From JACRFW01 sp964531745 (GTDB lineage: Bacteria; Patescibacteriota; Patescibacteriia; Magasanikbacterales; GWA2-37-8), in assembly GCA_964531745.1 (NCBI GenBank), contig CAZHFX010000009.1, positions 1-32,845 on the forward strand: a stretch of DNA of 32,845 nucleotides, in the 5' to 3' direction. The notes below the pieces were generated by a model, which was not told the origin of the DNA, did not search any database, and worked only from the letters and a program-made list of their open reading frames with translations. The translations under genes and the position numbers were made by a program. This document shows positions 15,067 through 24,479 of this stretch, in pieces (position 1 is the first letter of the stretch; each line of letters begins with the position of its first letter).

Positions 15067-16158
15067 TTACAATTCAATTAAAGTGTGATCGCCTAAAATT
15101 AAGTGGTGCTCCTTACCGGCCGGATTGGTGAGAACTTTAGCCTGGTCACCGACAATGCTCCCAGCGATAGTAATAGATGAATCAATGGTGCAATTGGAAA
15201 AAATCAACGACTCACGGATGTTAGCCTGACGAATCGTTGACCCGGCGCCAATGGTTACATGCGGCCCGATAGCGCACCCGTCCAGCGTGCAATTTTCGCC
15301 AATCATGACCGGGCCGATAATTTTTACTCCGGCGCCGATGGTGGCGCCAATTCCTATTTGCACCGGCCCCTCAATTGATGCCCCAGGAATAACCGTTCCC
15401 TGCTGTCTAAAATTCGCCCGATCAAACGCGAGTTCGTCCAAGAGCAATTTATTGGTCAACACCAAATCCTCCGGTTTTCCCGTGTCTTTCCACCAACCAG
15501 TTACTTCGCGCCAGCCAACTTTAAAACCCTCGCGCAAAAGATAGGAATGGATGTCGGAAATCTCATATTCGCCGCGCGCGCTCTTTTGAATGTGGTCAAA
15601 GGCCTTAAAAAATACTTTCGGACCATACAAATAAATACCGGTCTGGGCCAGCTGGCTGGGAGGATTTTGCGGCTTTTCCAACACCTCAATCAGCTTCCCC
15701 TCGGCCGAAAATGCCGGTACGCCAAAACGTTCCGGATCTGGCACTTGGGCAAATGCCAACAGGCAGTCCAGTTTTTCTTTTTCAAATTGTTTAAAAAACG
15801 GCTCAAAACCGCCATGTATGATATTGTCGGAAAGAAAAAACATTAACGGATCATTGCCGATGAACTTCTCCGCGCACTTGACCACATGGGCGATGCCGAG
15901 CGGCCCGCCCGTTTGTTCAAAAAAAGTTATATTCACTCCCCAATGGCCGCCATCGCCGACATATTTCTGCAATTGCGTTTCTCCCGGGTTCACATTGATA
16001 AAAATCTCTTCAATGCCGGCCGCGACCGCCTTTTCAATCGCGTGAAAAATCATCGGCTTATTCGCGAGCGGTATCAGGTGTTTATTGATGGTGGTGGTAA
16101 TCGGACGCAGTCTAGTGGCTCGTCCGCCTCCCGTCAAAATCGCCTTCTTTATTCTCAT
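15067..16158 (-). CDS. rmlA: Sugar-1-phosphate nucleotidyltransferase, RmlA long form
   Basis: 363 aa. The N-terminal Rossmann-like transferase domain has the signature ILTGGGRATRLRPIT and the activating lysine region (NKHLIPLANKPM, VLEKPQNPP). GWWKDTGKPEDL is typical of glucose-1-phosphate thymidylyltransferases. From about residue 245 a left-handed beta-helix of hexapeptide repeats follows (IEGPVQIGIGATIGAGVKII, TLDGCAIGPHVTIG). Long RmlA-type enzymes make dTDP-glucose from dTTP and glucose 1-phosphate, the first step to dTDP-rhamnose or related 6-deoxysugars. rmlB and rmlD lie upstream in the same operon. UTP use cannot be excluded. Confidence 0.88.
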   Translation of the reverse strand: MRIKKAILTGGGRATRLRPITTTINKHLIPLANKPMIFHAIEKAVAAGIEEIFINVNPGETQLQKYVGDGGHWGVNITFFEQTGGPLGIAHVVKCAEKFIGNDPLMFFLSDNIIHGGFEPFFKQFEKEKLDCLLAFAQVPDPERFGVPAFSAEGKLIEVLEKPQNPPSQLAQTGIYLYGPKVFFKAFDHIQKSARGEYEISDIHSYLLREGFKVGWREVTGWWKDTGKPEDLVLTNKLLLDELAFDRANFRQQGTVIPGASIEGPVQIGIGATIGAGVKIIGPVMIGENCTLDGCAIGPHVTIGAGSTIRQANIRESLIFSNCTIDSSITIAGSIVGDQAKVLTNPAGKEHHLILGDHTLIEL

Positions 16159-16167
16159 ACGGAATAA

Positions 16168-17265
16168 TTACCAAAAAATAAGACGCTTCGCTGCCGCCCA
16201 ATATACCGCCATGAGCGGATTGCCGACATAGCGCAAAAGCGGATTCTGAACCGCGCTTTCATTAAATACAACCCGACTAACGGCATTTCTAAGCAATTTT
16301 CGGTCGCTTATCGTCCGCAGTCTCTGCGCGCGACGGCGCTTCCCTAGCCAAAGTTTCCAACTGCTTGGTTTTAGCCAGTACCAATAGGTTGCGAGTTTGG
16401 TTTTAAGCCACCCGCCCCGGAGCGCGAAGAGCAACATGCCGGCCTCCAAAGCCAAACCGATCGGCAACAGCAAAATCAGCGTTGGCCATTTATAAAACAT
16501 GAGCAGAACGCCCAAACGATTACGCTCAATGTAATAAAATTTTTCCGCGTTCCGTCCGAACGTATATTTATGATAAAAAACTGATGCCGCCACCGTCACG
16601 ATCCTCTTCCCAGCTGATTTGAGACGCAAGCTATATTCAATATCTTCATGATACAAGAAAAAATCCTCGTCCCACAGGCCATACTGCTCAAGAAAACTGA
16701 CGCGAAGCAAAACCGCCGCTCCGCTTGCATATCTAGTATCGGCCATCGGCGCCAGCCAAACGGCGTCTTTACGCACGCGAAAATTATTGCAATATCCAAT
16801 TCCCAAATAATGAAATGAATTGCCCGAGGTATTTATAAGATCAATGTCCGGGTAGAGCATCACTAGCGACTGCGCTTCGCCGACTGACAGATCTGCCTCC
16901 ATCGCCTCAACCAACGGCTCCAAAAAATTGGCCGTCGCAAAACCATCGTTGTTGTGCAAATACACGTAGTCAAATCCGTTTTCCATCGCCCACCGCATAC
17001 CAACATTATTCCCGCCGGAAAAACCAAGATTTTTCTCTTGCGGCAAAACCGTCACGCGCGGAAGCTCCTTGCCGGATATTGATGAAACGGTTTCTTCAAT
17101 AAAACGCACCGAACTGCCATACGCCGGATGCGGATTGTCAACAATCACCAACTCCACCCGGTCTTTCGGATAGGTGATTTTTTTGAGCGCGCTGACGACA
17201 TCGTCAAGATAAGGCTCGCAGTGGTATGACAGATAGACAATAGCTACTTTAGGAGCGGGGGCCAT
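16168..17265 (-). CDS. GT2-family glycosyltransferase
   Basis: 365 aa GT-A fold enzyme. The N-terminus (VAIVYLSYHCEPYLDDVVSALK, LVIVDNPHP) binds the nucleotide sugar. EKNLGFSGGNNVGMRWA and YVYLHNNDG are typical of WbbL-like GT2 enzymes, and FFLYHEDIEYSLRLKSAGKR is the acceptor/catalytic loop. Hydrophobic stretches at about 265-300 (PTLILLLPIGLALEAGMLL) suggest membrane attachment. It is expected to add one sugar to a lipid-linked surface glycan. ATG 17265 overlaps the upstream GT2 gene by 17 bases. Confidence 0.9.
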   Translation of the reverse strand: MAPAPKVAIVYLSYHCEPYLDDVVSALKKITYPKDRVELVIVDNPHPAYGSSVRFIEETVSSISGKELPRVTVLPQEKNLGFSGGNNVGMRWAMENGFDYVYLHNNDGFATANFLEPLVEAMEADLSVGEAQSLVMLYPDIDLINTSGNSFHYLGIGYCNNFRVRKDAVWLAPMADTRYASGAAVLLRVSFLEQYGLWDEDFFLYHEDIEYSLRLKSAGKRIVTVAASVFYHKYTFGRNAEKFYYIERNRLGVLLMFYKWPTLILLLPIGLALEAGMLLFALRGGWLKTKLATYWYWLKPSSWKLWLGKRRRAQRLRTISDRKLLRNAVSRVVFNESAVQNPLLRYVGNPLMAVYWAAAKRLIFW

Positions 17266-18082
17266 AATATTTATAATTTCCGCGCCACTTCCACATATAT
17301 TTCAACCAGCTCGCGAGATGCACCCGGGCTAGTTTATTTTTAATCAACGCCCGAAAAATGCCCAGCACCTTGGCGGAACCGCGACCATGCACATGTTCTA
17401 ACAGCATATCATGGGCATAGTAAACTGACCAGCCGGCTTCCCACATGCGCCGGCACCAGTCACTGTCTTCATAATACATCCAAAAACGTTCGTCAAACAG
17501 CCCCACTTGTTTCAGCGCCGCTCCGCGGACAAACATCGCTGAACCCATTACCCAATCCACCGGCCGGGTTTTTTTATGGTCAAAATCCTTCATGAGCGCG
17601 CGGTCATTTACTTTCTTGCCTCTCCCCCGCTGGCCAAAATTCGTGCGGCTGAATAGCGGCTGCCAAAATGTCGGGAAACGATAACAAGAATATTGGAGAG
17701 AACCACCAGGATAAACAATCTTAGGGCCCAAGATGCCGGTCTTCGGATGCGCCTCCATGTAATCAAACAACCGCCGCACTAGCCGGCCGCCGGTAAAAAA
17801 ATAAGTGTCGGGGTTAAGCACAAAATAATATTTCGCCTCCACCGAACGCATCCCAACATTCTGCGCCGCGCCAAAGCCGTTGTTTGTTTCTTGCAAAATA
17901 CAAACAACCTGCGGAAATTTTTCCAGCAAAAATTCCTTGATACCGTCGCCCGAGGCGTTATCAACCACGACTACCTTGACCGCCAGCGCATCATCAGCCA
18001 GATCGGCAAAAAGCGACGTAAAACACCGCTCAATATCCGTCTTCATTTTATAATTAACCGCTACAATGGCAACGTCGCACAT
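17249..18082 (-). CDS. GT2-family glycosyltransferase (rhamnosyltransferase-like)
   Basis: 277 aa. GT-A core motifs are VAIVAVNYKMKTDIERCF, VVVDNASGDG, ETNNGFGAAQNVGMR, YYFVLNPDTYF (metal-binding DXD-like Asn-Pro-Asp) and FWMYYEDSDWCRRMWEAGW. VDWVMGSAMFVRG is also typical. The set resembles WbbL rhamnosyltransferases. No clear TM segment is present. It is the second of four consecutive GT2 genes, 12 bases after the next upstream one. Confidence 0.9.
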   Translation of the reverse strand: MCDVAIVAVNYKMKTDIERCFTSLFADLADDALAVKVVVVDNASGDGIKEFLLEKFPQVVCILQETNNGFGAAQNVGMRSVEAKYYFVLNPDTYFFTGGRLVRRLFDYMEAHPKTGILGPKIVYPGGSLQYSCYRFPTFWQPLFSRTNFGQRGRGKKVNDRALMKDFDHKKTRPVDWVMGSAMFVRGAALKQVGLFDERFWMYYEDSDWCRRMWEAGWSVYYAHDMLLEHVHGRGSAKVLGIFRALIKNKLARVHLASWLKYMWKWRGNYKYYGPRS

Positions 18083-18094
18083 ATTTTTATATAT

Positions 18095-19141
18095 TTACCG
18101 CCACCACCTTCTTATTTCCTTCCAACTTATTTTTCGCAACTTTTTAATCTGCCGTCTTTTAATATTTAAATCTTTTCGTGTTCGCCCAATCTCTTGGAGG
18201 CCTTTCAAAACGCCGCGATCAAAAAACAAAAAATACCAAAATTTCTTTATTTCATACCAGGCAATCCATGGCCAATCAAGGATAAAATTCTGCCAGCACT
18301 CATTTTTATAGAGCGTGCGCAAATGATTTTTATAGCTATGATACTTCACCCAGCTGGCCTGGCTTTGCTTGTTGAACGCCGCCGATAAATCATCTTTTTC
18401 CTTCGGACCGGCCCCGGTGCGATCGTGATAAGCGATGGTATCCAAAAGAACATAGGATCCAAACCCGCGCGCGCGCAAGCGCCAGGCCAAATCAAGGTCC
18501 TCCTTGTATGAATGATATGTTTCATCAAACATCGCGCCATCGGCAAAAACTACTTCAGCAATCGCCGACCGGCGAAAAAGCGGAAACGCGCCGGACACTC
18601 CGAATACTTCCAAAATGCCGCCAGCGGGCATAAATTTTTTAACGACTACCCAGGCTTGCTTGGTAAATTGTTCAATAGCCCGTCGATTGCGGAATACCTT
18701 GATTCCTAAAGCGTCAATATACGTGCTAAAACTTGCCGAAAGCCCCTGTTTGGCGAGCGCGGCAAAATCCCATTTCATCAGCCGCGGCGATACCGCCGCC
18801 GCGGAGGAATGCGCGTCTAAAAACGCCGCCATTTTAGAGAGACAGTCGGCCTCCAGATACATATCCTGATTCAACAATAAAAAATAGTCAGAAACGCCCT
18901 CGCGATATAATTGATTATGACCGACAGCAAATCCGGAATTTTCCGTATTTCTAATCAACCGATGCGGTCTTGAAAAATCCGCCAACTCTTTTTCAATCAG
19001 CCGCGCGGTGCCATCGCTGGACGCGTTATCTAGCACCGCTAAGTCCCAATCAGCATAGGTTTGCTTCTTAAGTGACTGGAAAAGATACGGAATATATTTC
19101 GCTCCGTTCCACGTTACCAATTGTACAGTCAATCTAGCCAC
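18095..19141 (-). CDS. GT2-family glycosyltransferase
   Basis: 348 aa with a GTG start at 19141, just after the preceding stop; an ATG at 19143 is in another frame. GT-A motifs are VQLVTWNGAKYIPYLFQSL, LAVLDNASSDGTARLIE, NTENSGFAVGHNQLY, YFLLLNQDMYLEADCL and HSYKEDLDLAWRLRARGFG. The C-terminus is basic (RKDLNIKRRQIKKLRK), fit for membrane-surface contact. Which sugar it transfers is unknown. Confidence 0.9.
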   Translation of the reverse strand: MARLTVQLVTWNGAKYIPYLFQSLKKQTYADWDLAVLDNASSDGTARLIEKELADFSRPHRLIRNTENSGFAVGHNQLYREGVSDYFLLLNQDMYLEADCLSKMAAFLDAHSSAAAVSPRLMKWDFAALAKQGLSASFSTYIDALGIKVFRNRRAIEQFTKQAWVVVKKFMPAGGILEVFGVSGAFPLFRRSAIAEVVFADGAMFDETYHSYKEDLDLAWRLRARGFGSYVLLDTIAYHDRTGAGPKEKDDLSAAFNKQSQASWVKYHSYKNHLRTLYKNECWQNFILDWPWIAWYEIKKFWYFLFFDRGVLKGLQEIGRTRKDLNIKRRQIKKLRKISWKEIRRWWR

Positions 19142-19142
19142 A

Positions 19143-19994
19143 TTATTTCAAAATAAAAGAAGCCGCCCAGGCAACCGGCAAGCTAAAAAAACGAATCAAC
19201 GCCAACGTCTTCCAAACATACCATGGTTCCCATTTTTTGAAATAGTTGACCATACTCTTGGTAAACTGCCGGTGTTTCCAAAAAGAAGCGCGCTGTTTGA
19301 AACTCTGCCCGATATGATCAACGCATTTGATAACCGGCGTATGCATTACTGAAAAACCCAGCCGCCGCACCTCGCGGCACAAATCAACGTCTTCAAACCA
19401 GATAAAATAACGGGGATCAAACGCCCAGCCTAATTTATCATAAATCTCGCGCCGTATTATCATAAACGACCCGCGCACGCTGTCCACCGTCTGCTCTTGA
19501 GCCGGATCAAAATCTTTAAACATATAATTATTTAGCAACCGTGGAAAGAGACGATGAAATTTTAACAAAATAACGAGCTGATCGAACCAAGTGGGAAATC
19601 GCCGCGGCTGGGCTTCCGAATTCGCCTCGCCTTTTTCATTAACCAAAAGACAGCTGGCGAGGCCGGCTTTTGGACGCGCGCGCATCCACGCGACCATTGC
19701 ATCCAAACTTCCCGGCACCACTATCATGTCCGGATTTAAAAATAAAAAATATTCCCCTCTTGCCTCTTTGGCCGCCTGGTTATTGGCCGCGCCAAACCCG
19801 CTATTTTTACGATTCTGAATAAACCTAACTTCGGAAAATTCCTGCTGAATATACTCCCCGGTTCCGTCGCCCGAGGCATTATCAACAATAATCTGTTCAT
19901 ACGAAATTACTTTGCACCCAGCCTGAACCGAACGAATCTGTTCGCCAATGAAAGCCTTTGAATTCCAAGTAACGGTGATCACCGACAAATCCAT
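19143..19994 (-). CDS. GT2-family glycosyltransferase
   Basis: 283 aa. Motifs are LSVITVTWNSKAFIGEQIRS, IIVDNASGDGTGEYIQQ, RKNSGFGAANNQAA, YFLFLNPDMIVV, VRGSFMIIRREIYDKLG and YFIWFEDVDLCREVRRLGF. The C-terminal LALIRFFSLPVAWAASFILK could be a membrane anchor. It is first of the four GT2 genes in transcription order and begins six bases after the isomerase stop. Confidence 0.9.
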   Translation of the reverse strand: MDLSVITVTWNSKAFIGEQIRSVQAGCKVISYEQIIVDNASGDGTGEYIQQEFSEVRFIQNRKNSGFGAANNQAAKEARGEYFLFLNPDMIVVPGSLDAMVAWMRARPKAGLASCLLVNEKGEANSEAQPRRFPTWFDQLVILLKFHRLFPRLLNNYMFKDFDPAQEQTVDSVRGSFMIIRREIYDKLGWAFDPRYFIWFEDVDLCREVRRLGFSVMHTPVIKCVDHIGQSFKQRASFWKHRQFTKSMVNYFKKWEPWYVWKTLALIRFFSLPVAWAASFILK

Positions 19995-20000
19995 ATCAGC

Positions 20001-21074
20001 TCATTTCTTAAGCGCCGCCTTAAAATAATCCACGAACGGTATCGCTGTCGGATCAAGCCCCTCTAAAAGCGCTGAATAGTAACTGGTGTAGCTGAAGAGT
20101 ACCAGACACTCCATCGCCTGTAAAAACTGGGTGGGCGCGGCGCATGAATAACTAACAAAAGAAATTCTGTTTTTCGTCAAAATTTCTTTTGTCACCTGAA
20201 AACGTTTTTTAATTTTTGCGGAGTACCAGCCGGACTCCACCAAAACCCACGCCACATTATCCGGATTAGTCTTGGGAAAAATCATCCCTTCCAGCAAATG
20301 GTGGTTTAATTCGGGAATAACAAAATAGCCGGCAAAACGCTTGGCGTTTTCGTTCATCTGATTCGCGGCGACATGAACCGAACCGGCGAGATGTTCGGCC
20401 CCAATATACCAAACGGTTTTACCAAGCAATGCCGTGGCCAATTGTTTGGCGGTATTTTTTTTCTCCGGCCTGGCCACACCAAATTTTTTCCCGAATTCTT
20501 TAACAGTGGAAACCGCCTCACCGAGCTCTCTTGATCCAAACCGAATAAACCCGCACTTGGCAAAAAACATCAGCGCGCCAAAAAGCAAGTAACCCAGCCC
20601 CATTCGCGGACTGCCGCATGGATTATGGTTGACAGTAAAAACAATCGCTGGTAAATTATTTTTCTTTGCTGACGCGCGCAAACTGCCGCCGGAGGTAATC
20701 ACCGCCGCCATACTCCCGCGTGCCTTTGCTTCAGAAAGAGCTGACAACGCCTCCTCGGTGGTTCCGGAATAACTAATCGCTAAAACTAGGGTATTTTTAC
20801 CGACCCAAGCCGGAAGATGATAATTATTCACAATCTCAAATGGCGTCGCGAGCTGGCCGGCAAATACCGTTTTCAAAATATGCGCCCCGAGCGCGGAACC
20901 GCCCATGCCGCACACAACAATAGCGCTCGCTTTTTTAAACTTTTCCGGCGCTACTATCTTTTCCACCGCCAAATGCGCTTCGTCTATCTGCTCGGAGAGT
21001 TGCTCTAGCGAACCAAGCATATTTTGCGAATCAAGCCAGAGTATTTTGGCTCTATCATCAAGAATTTTGGTCAT
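20001..21074 (-). CDS. Bifunctional phosphoglucose/phosphomannose isomerase (SIS domain)
   Basis: 357 aa. Two SIS subdomains are visible: AIVVCGMGGSALGAHILKTV with LVLAISYSGTTEEALSAL, then later the C-terminal bifunctional PGI/PMI domain containing NQMNENAKRFAGYFVIPELNHHLLEGM, with the conserved catalytic Glu and His. It interconverts fructose 6-phosphate with glucose 6-phosphate and mannose 6-phosphate, feeding sugar nucleotide synthesis for the surrounding operon. ATG 21074 follows the preceding stop by three bases. Confidence 0.88.
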   Translation of the reverse strand: MTKILDDRAKILWLDSQNMLGSLEQLSEQIDEAHLAVEKIVAPEKFKKASAIVVCGMGGSALGAHILKTVFAGQLATPFEIVNNYHLPAWVGKNTLVLAISYSGTTEEALSALSEAKARGSMAAVITSGGSLRASAKKNNLPAIVFTVNHNPCGSPRMGLGYLLFGALMFFAKCGFIRFGSRELGEAVSTVKEFGKKFGVARPEKKNTAKQLATALLGKTVWYIGAEHLAGSVHVAANQMNENAKRFAGYFVIPELNHHLLEGMIFPKTNPDNVAWVLVESGWYSAKIKKRFQVTKEILTKNRISFVSYSCAAPTQFLQAMECLVLFSYTSYYSALLEGLDPTAIPFVDYFKAALKK

Positions 21075-21077
21075 ATA

Positions 21078-23213
21078 TTATAATGTTTGCGCCGCCGGAC
21101 GAACAGCGTTCCCCGGCTGAACGGTTTGGGTATTAAAAGCATAATTAAAATCGCGCTCCAAATATTCTTCCAGCGCTTCCGGCCAAGGGCGCATACGCGA
21201 CAATCTTTCCTTAATTAAGCGTTCATTCACCAAACACTCCGACGCTGAACGGGGCGTCGTGAACGTGGCGGCAAAAAAACCAGCGGCGACCGGAGTCACC
21301 CGTATCTGTTCGCCATATCCCAGTATTTCTACTATCTTCCGCGCGATGTCATAACGCGTGGCATAACCCAGGCTCGCCATATTATAGGTGCCGCGAGCGC
21401 CCGCCAAGAGAAGCAATTCTAAATTTTTTGCGACATCGCGGGTATAGGAAATTGACCCGGATTTATCCGTCAGGGCGTGGAGCTCTTTTTTGCCGCTGAT
21501 TATTTGCTGAACAATTTTAGCGACAAACTTGGTGTCTGTAAGCGGCCCGCCGCCCATAAGCCATCCCAAACGTAAAATTAAATAATCGCGCGCGTAATAT
21601 TCGGCGATGAGCGCCCCCATTTGTTTGGTTAGACCATAAACATTGCGCGGATTGGGCTCATCGGTATCAGTGTAATATTTTTTCTCGCCATCAAAAACGT
21701 TGCTGGAACTAATATACACCAATTTCGCTCCATATTGTGTCGCAAGTTCAGCCGCATGCCTGACCGGTAGGGTGTTCACCGCATATGCCTCCGACAAATG
21801 TTTTTCGCACCATTCCAGGTCGGTTACAGCCGGAAGATGCAAAATATACGCCGGCCGGAACGAAGACACGACTTTTTCAAACGCGGCGCGATCGCGCACG
21901 TCCAACGGCTGAATCCATGATTCAGTTGAATGAAGACTGGTAGCCAACACCGGATATTTTCTAACAAAATGTTCATATAACGCCGCACCAAGCATACCGC
22001 CGGCGCCGGTAATCAATATCTTTTTACGTTCCACGGTTCGCGGGCTCCAAAGCGGTACCCTTTTAACTACGGCCTGCGGGGCTACTTGTTTCACTAATTT
22101 AAAAAAATCATAGGCTACTCGGTCCCAGCTATAGACAATTATCGCTCGCTCGGCCGAACGAAGACCGCGCTGGATCGCCTGCTCCGGATGACGGGATAAC
22201 TCGGCAATACACTCGGCAAGACGAGTGGTGTGCAAATGATAAAAAATACCGGTATCTTGCAATGGTTCGCGGTTTTCCGACCGATCATTGGCTACCACGC
22301 AGACACCGCGCCCCATCGCTTCAACGACCGCGGGAGAAATTCCTCCGACTTCCGCCGCACGAATGTAGGCCAAGGAATTTTTAAGGAGTTGTTTGTAAGC
22401 ATCGCCGAATACATACCCTAAAAACAAAACTCTTTTAGCGCCCGCCGCCCGCTTCACCTCCGCGACATATTTGAAATTATAACGGTTATCCCCGATCATG
22501 ACGAGCGGATAATCGCTCCCCGACTTTACATAGGCCTCCACCACCAGCAACGGATTATTTTCCGGTTCAAACCGCGCCGCGTAAATAAAATATTTCTTCG
22601 GAAGCAAATTGTGCTGGATGAGAAGATCGCCACCACCCGCCTCGGTATCAATATCCGTCCCGTACGGAATGTGCGCGGTTTCACGATGCCGCATTGATTT
22701 ATAATATTCTTGGACGCTCTCGGCGTCAGTCACCATGATATGCGAAGCCAACCCGGCAAATTTTGAGCAGGCTTTCAAATACCACCGGGCAATCGCGTTC
22801 CACTTTTTTCGCCGCCAATCCAGACCATCAACGCAAAAAATGACGCGCTTGCCAAACAGCTTGGCCAAAAGAGCGAACGGCGCGTTGCCGACATTCACGA
22901 TAATAATCACTTTCGCTGTATTTTTTAAAATAACATGGCAAACGCTCTTTAGGGTGTGCCACGGCGTATCCAAAAACTTTTGCTGGATGGTAGCAAGGTA
23001 AACCAGCCGAACGCCCTTATAGGCGGCCGGCCTTCCCTTAAAATACTGAGAGCGGCAATATACCGTCACCGTCGCGCCAAAACCAACCATTCGCTCGGCC
23101 ACCGCCTCGGCGAGTGTTTCAAAACCGCCATAGCTGTTCGGAATGCCGCGCAATCCGAGAATGGCGACGCGCGGACCGGCTGGCGGCGCAGATATAATTT
23201 TCTTACGCGACAT
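21078..23213 (-). CDS. Fusion of a GT4/DUF1972 glycosyltransferase with an RmlD-like reductase
   Basis: 711 aa in two parts. Residues about 14-375 form a GT-B glycosyltransferase: RVAILGLRGIPNSYGGFETLAE is the DUF1972/rhamnosyltransferase start, and AAEVGGISPAVVEAMGRGVCVVAND is the donor-binding region. From about 398 an RmlD/SDR reductase follows: KILITGAGGMLGAALYEHF, HLPAVTDLEWCEKHLSEAYAVN, YISSSNVFDG and YGLTKQMGA with the YxxxK catalytic pair. It may make a deoxysugar donor and use it in one chain. A stand-alone RmlD gene lies next to it and overlaps it by 11 bases. The frame is continuous, with no sign of a sequencing join. Confidence 0.88.
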   Translation of the reverse strand: MSRKKIISAPPAGPRVAILGLRGIPNSYGGFETLAEAVAERMVGFGATVTVYCRSQYFKGRPAAYKGVRLVYLATIQQKFLDTPWHTLKSVCHVILKNTAKVIIIVNVGNAPFALLAKLFGKRVIFCVDGLDWRRKKWNAIARWYLKACSKFAGLASHIMVTDAESVQEYYKSMRHRETAHIPYGTDIDTEAGGGDLLIQHNLLPKKYFIYAARFEPENNPLLVVEAYVKSGSDYPLVMIGDNRYNFKYVAEVKRAAGAKRVLFLGYVFGDAYKQLLKNSLAYIRAAEVGGISPAVVEAMGRGVCVVANDRSENREPLQDTGIFYHLHTTRLAECIAELSRHPEQAIQRGLRSAERAIIVYSWDRVAYDFFKLVKQVAPQAVVKRVPLWSPRTVERKKILITGAGGMLGAALYEHFVRKYPVLATSLHSTESWIQPLDVRDRAAFEKVVSSFRPAYILHLPAVTDLEWCEKHLSEAYAVNTLPVRHAAELATQYGAKLVYISSSNVFDGEKKYYTDTDEPNPRNVYGLTKQMGALIAEYYARDYLILRLGWLMGGGPLTDTKFVAKIVQQIISGKKELHALTDKSGSISYTRDVAKNLELLLLAGARGTYNMASLGYATRYDIARKIVEILGYGEQIRVTPVAAGFFAATFTTPRSASECLVNERLIKERLSRMRPWPEALEEYLERDFNYAFNTQTVQPGNAVRPAAQTL

Positions 23214-24057
23214 ATTCGGCTAAAGCTTCTTGCCACGGCCTAGCCGGCGGCAGTTTAGTATTCAATAAAACAGAATGAGGCGGCCTCTTCGCCGGACGCG
23301 GATATTCTTTGCTGGTTACGGGAATGAGATTAACAGATAACTTTTTCAGCTCAAAAATTTTTTCCGCCATTTCATACCAACTGCACCCGCCGCTATTGGC
23401 TCCATGATAAATACCATACGGATATTGTTCATCCAACAGCTGGCGAACCAGACGCGCCAAATCAACGCTATAAGTCGGTGAACTTACTTCTTCATTAACG
23501 AGTTTTAATTCCTTTTTGCCTTGGTTCTCCACCAAATCAATCACGATATCAACAAAACTTTTTTTCGCCTGGACGCTCGTGCCGGGACGGCCGAACAACC
23601 GAGATAAACGGATGAGATAATAGCGGGCGGTGTTTTCCTGCAACAACCGCTCGCCAAGAAATTTAGTATATCCATACTTATTAAGCGGAGAAGGGGTCGC
23701 TCCTTCAGCATAGCCATCAAGATTGTCTCCGTCAAATACATAATCCGTTGAGAAATGAACTAACGGAATTCCTCGATCCGCCGCGAAGTCGGCGAGCCGC
23801 CCGACGGCGAACCCGTTTACTTCTTCAGCCAAGGCATACGAGGCCTCCTCTTTTTCCGTCAAATCAACGCCGTTATAGGCCGCGGCATTGATGATAAGCC
23901 CCGGAGCAACACTTAACAGCTTTTCCCGAATATTCTGCTCGTCGGTAATATCAAACTTCTCCCGATTCAAACCGACAACCAAATAACCGGCACTGAATTC
24001 TTTGGCCAGCGCCGACCCAAGCAACCCACCGCCGCCGATGATTAGAACTTTTTTCAT
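23203..24057 (-). CDS. rmlD: dTDP-4-dehydrorhamnose reductase
   Basis: 284 aa SDR. The NAD(P)-binding motif is LIIGGGGLLGSALAKEF. FDITDEQNIREKLLSVAPGLIINAAAYNGVDLTEKEE is the RmlD pattern, followed by FSTDYVFDGDN and YGYTKFLGE with the Tyr-Lys pair. It reduces dTDP-4-dehydrorhamnose to dTDP-rhamnose. The ATG at 24057 overlaps the cupin gene's stop by four bases (ATGA), which shows translational coupling. Confidence 0.9.
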   Translation of the reverse strand: MKKVLIIGGGGLLGSALAKEFSAGYLVVGLNREKFDITDEQNIREKLLSVAPGLIINAAAYNGVDLTEKEEASYALAEEVNGFAVGRLADFAADRGIPLVHFSTDYVFDGDNLDGYAEGATPSPLNKYGYTKFLGERLLQENTARYYLIRLSRLFGRPGTSVQAKKSFVDIVIDLVENQGKKELKLVNEEVSSPTYSVDLARLVRQLLDEQYPYGIYHGANSGGCSWYEMAEKIFELKKLSVNLIPVTSKEYPRPAKRPPHSVLLNTKLPPARPWQEALAEYVA

Positions 24058-24479
24058 AAATCCCTTTCCGCCCTCATTTTTTTAAACAATCCGTAATCTT
24101 CAATATAATCGCTTCTGTCCGGATTGTAGTTGGTGGAAGAAAGAGCGATGATTAAAGCATCCGCTGACGCGTCTTTGAAACCGTGCCAGACATAATTCGG
24201 ACAATAAATAGCATCGCCGGTTTTTAACAGTATCTCCTCTATCCCCTGCCCGCGGTCAATAATCGCAGTTACAGCCCCTTTGGCTTGAATAAAAACCTCT
24301 TCTTCTATTTTGTGGCAATGGGCGCCAGTCTTTTCTTTCTCTTTCAAAGAATCAAAATAATACATTCGTTCTACCGCGAAAGGAACGGCGTCTTTAAACT
24401 CAACCGGCGTTAAATTAAACCCCCGATTGGTAAAAGTTTTTAATTTTATCTTCTTAAAGTCTTTAGTCATAGTATTCAT
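24054..24479 (-). CDS. FdtA/QdtA-like cupin (sugar 3,4-ketoisomerase family)
   Basis: 141 aa from ATG 24479, which overlaps the rmlB stop by four bases (ATGA); the longer frame to 24557 is antisense-free but duplicates rmlB coding sequence and is unlikely. Cupin motifs are PFAVERMYYFDSL, AHCHKIEEEVFI, TGDAIYCPNYVWHGF and SSTNYNPDRSDYIEDY. These fit WxcM-like/FdtA enzymes, which convert dTDP-4-keto-6-deoxyglucose to its 3-keto isomer, rather than the RmlC 3,5-epimerase. It stands where RmlC would be expected between rmlB and rmlD. Substrate assignment is inference. Confidence 0.75.
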   Translation of the reverse strand: MNTMTKDFKKIKLKTFTNRGFNLTPVEFKDAVPFAVERMYYFDSLKEKEKTGAHCHKIEEEVFIQAKGAVTAIIDRGQGIEEILLKTGDAIYCPNYVWHGFKDASADALIIALSSTNYNPDRSDYIEDYGLFKKMRAERDL

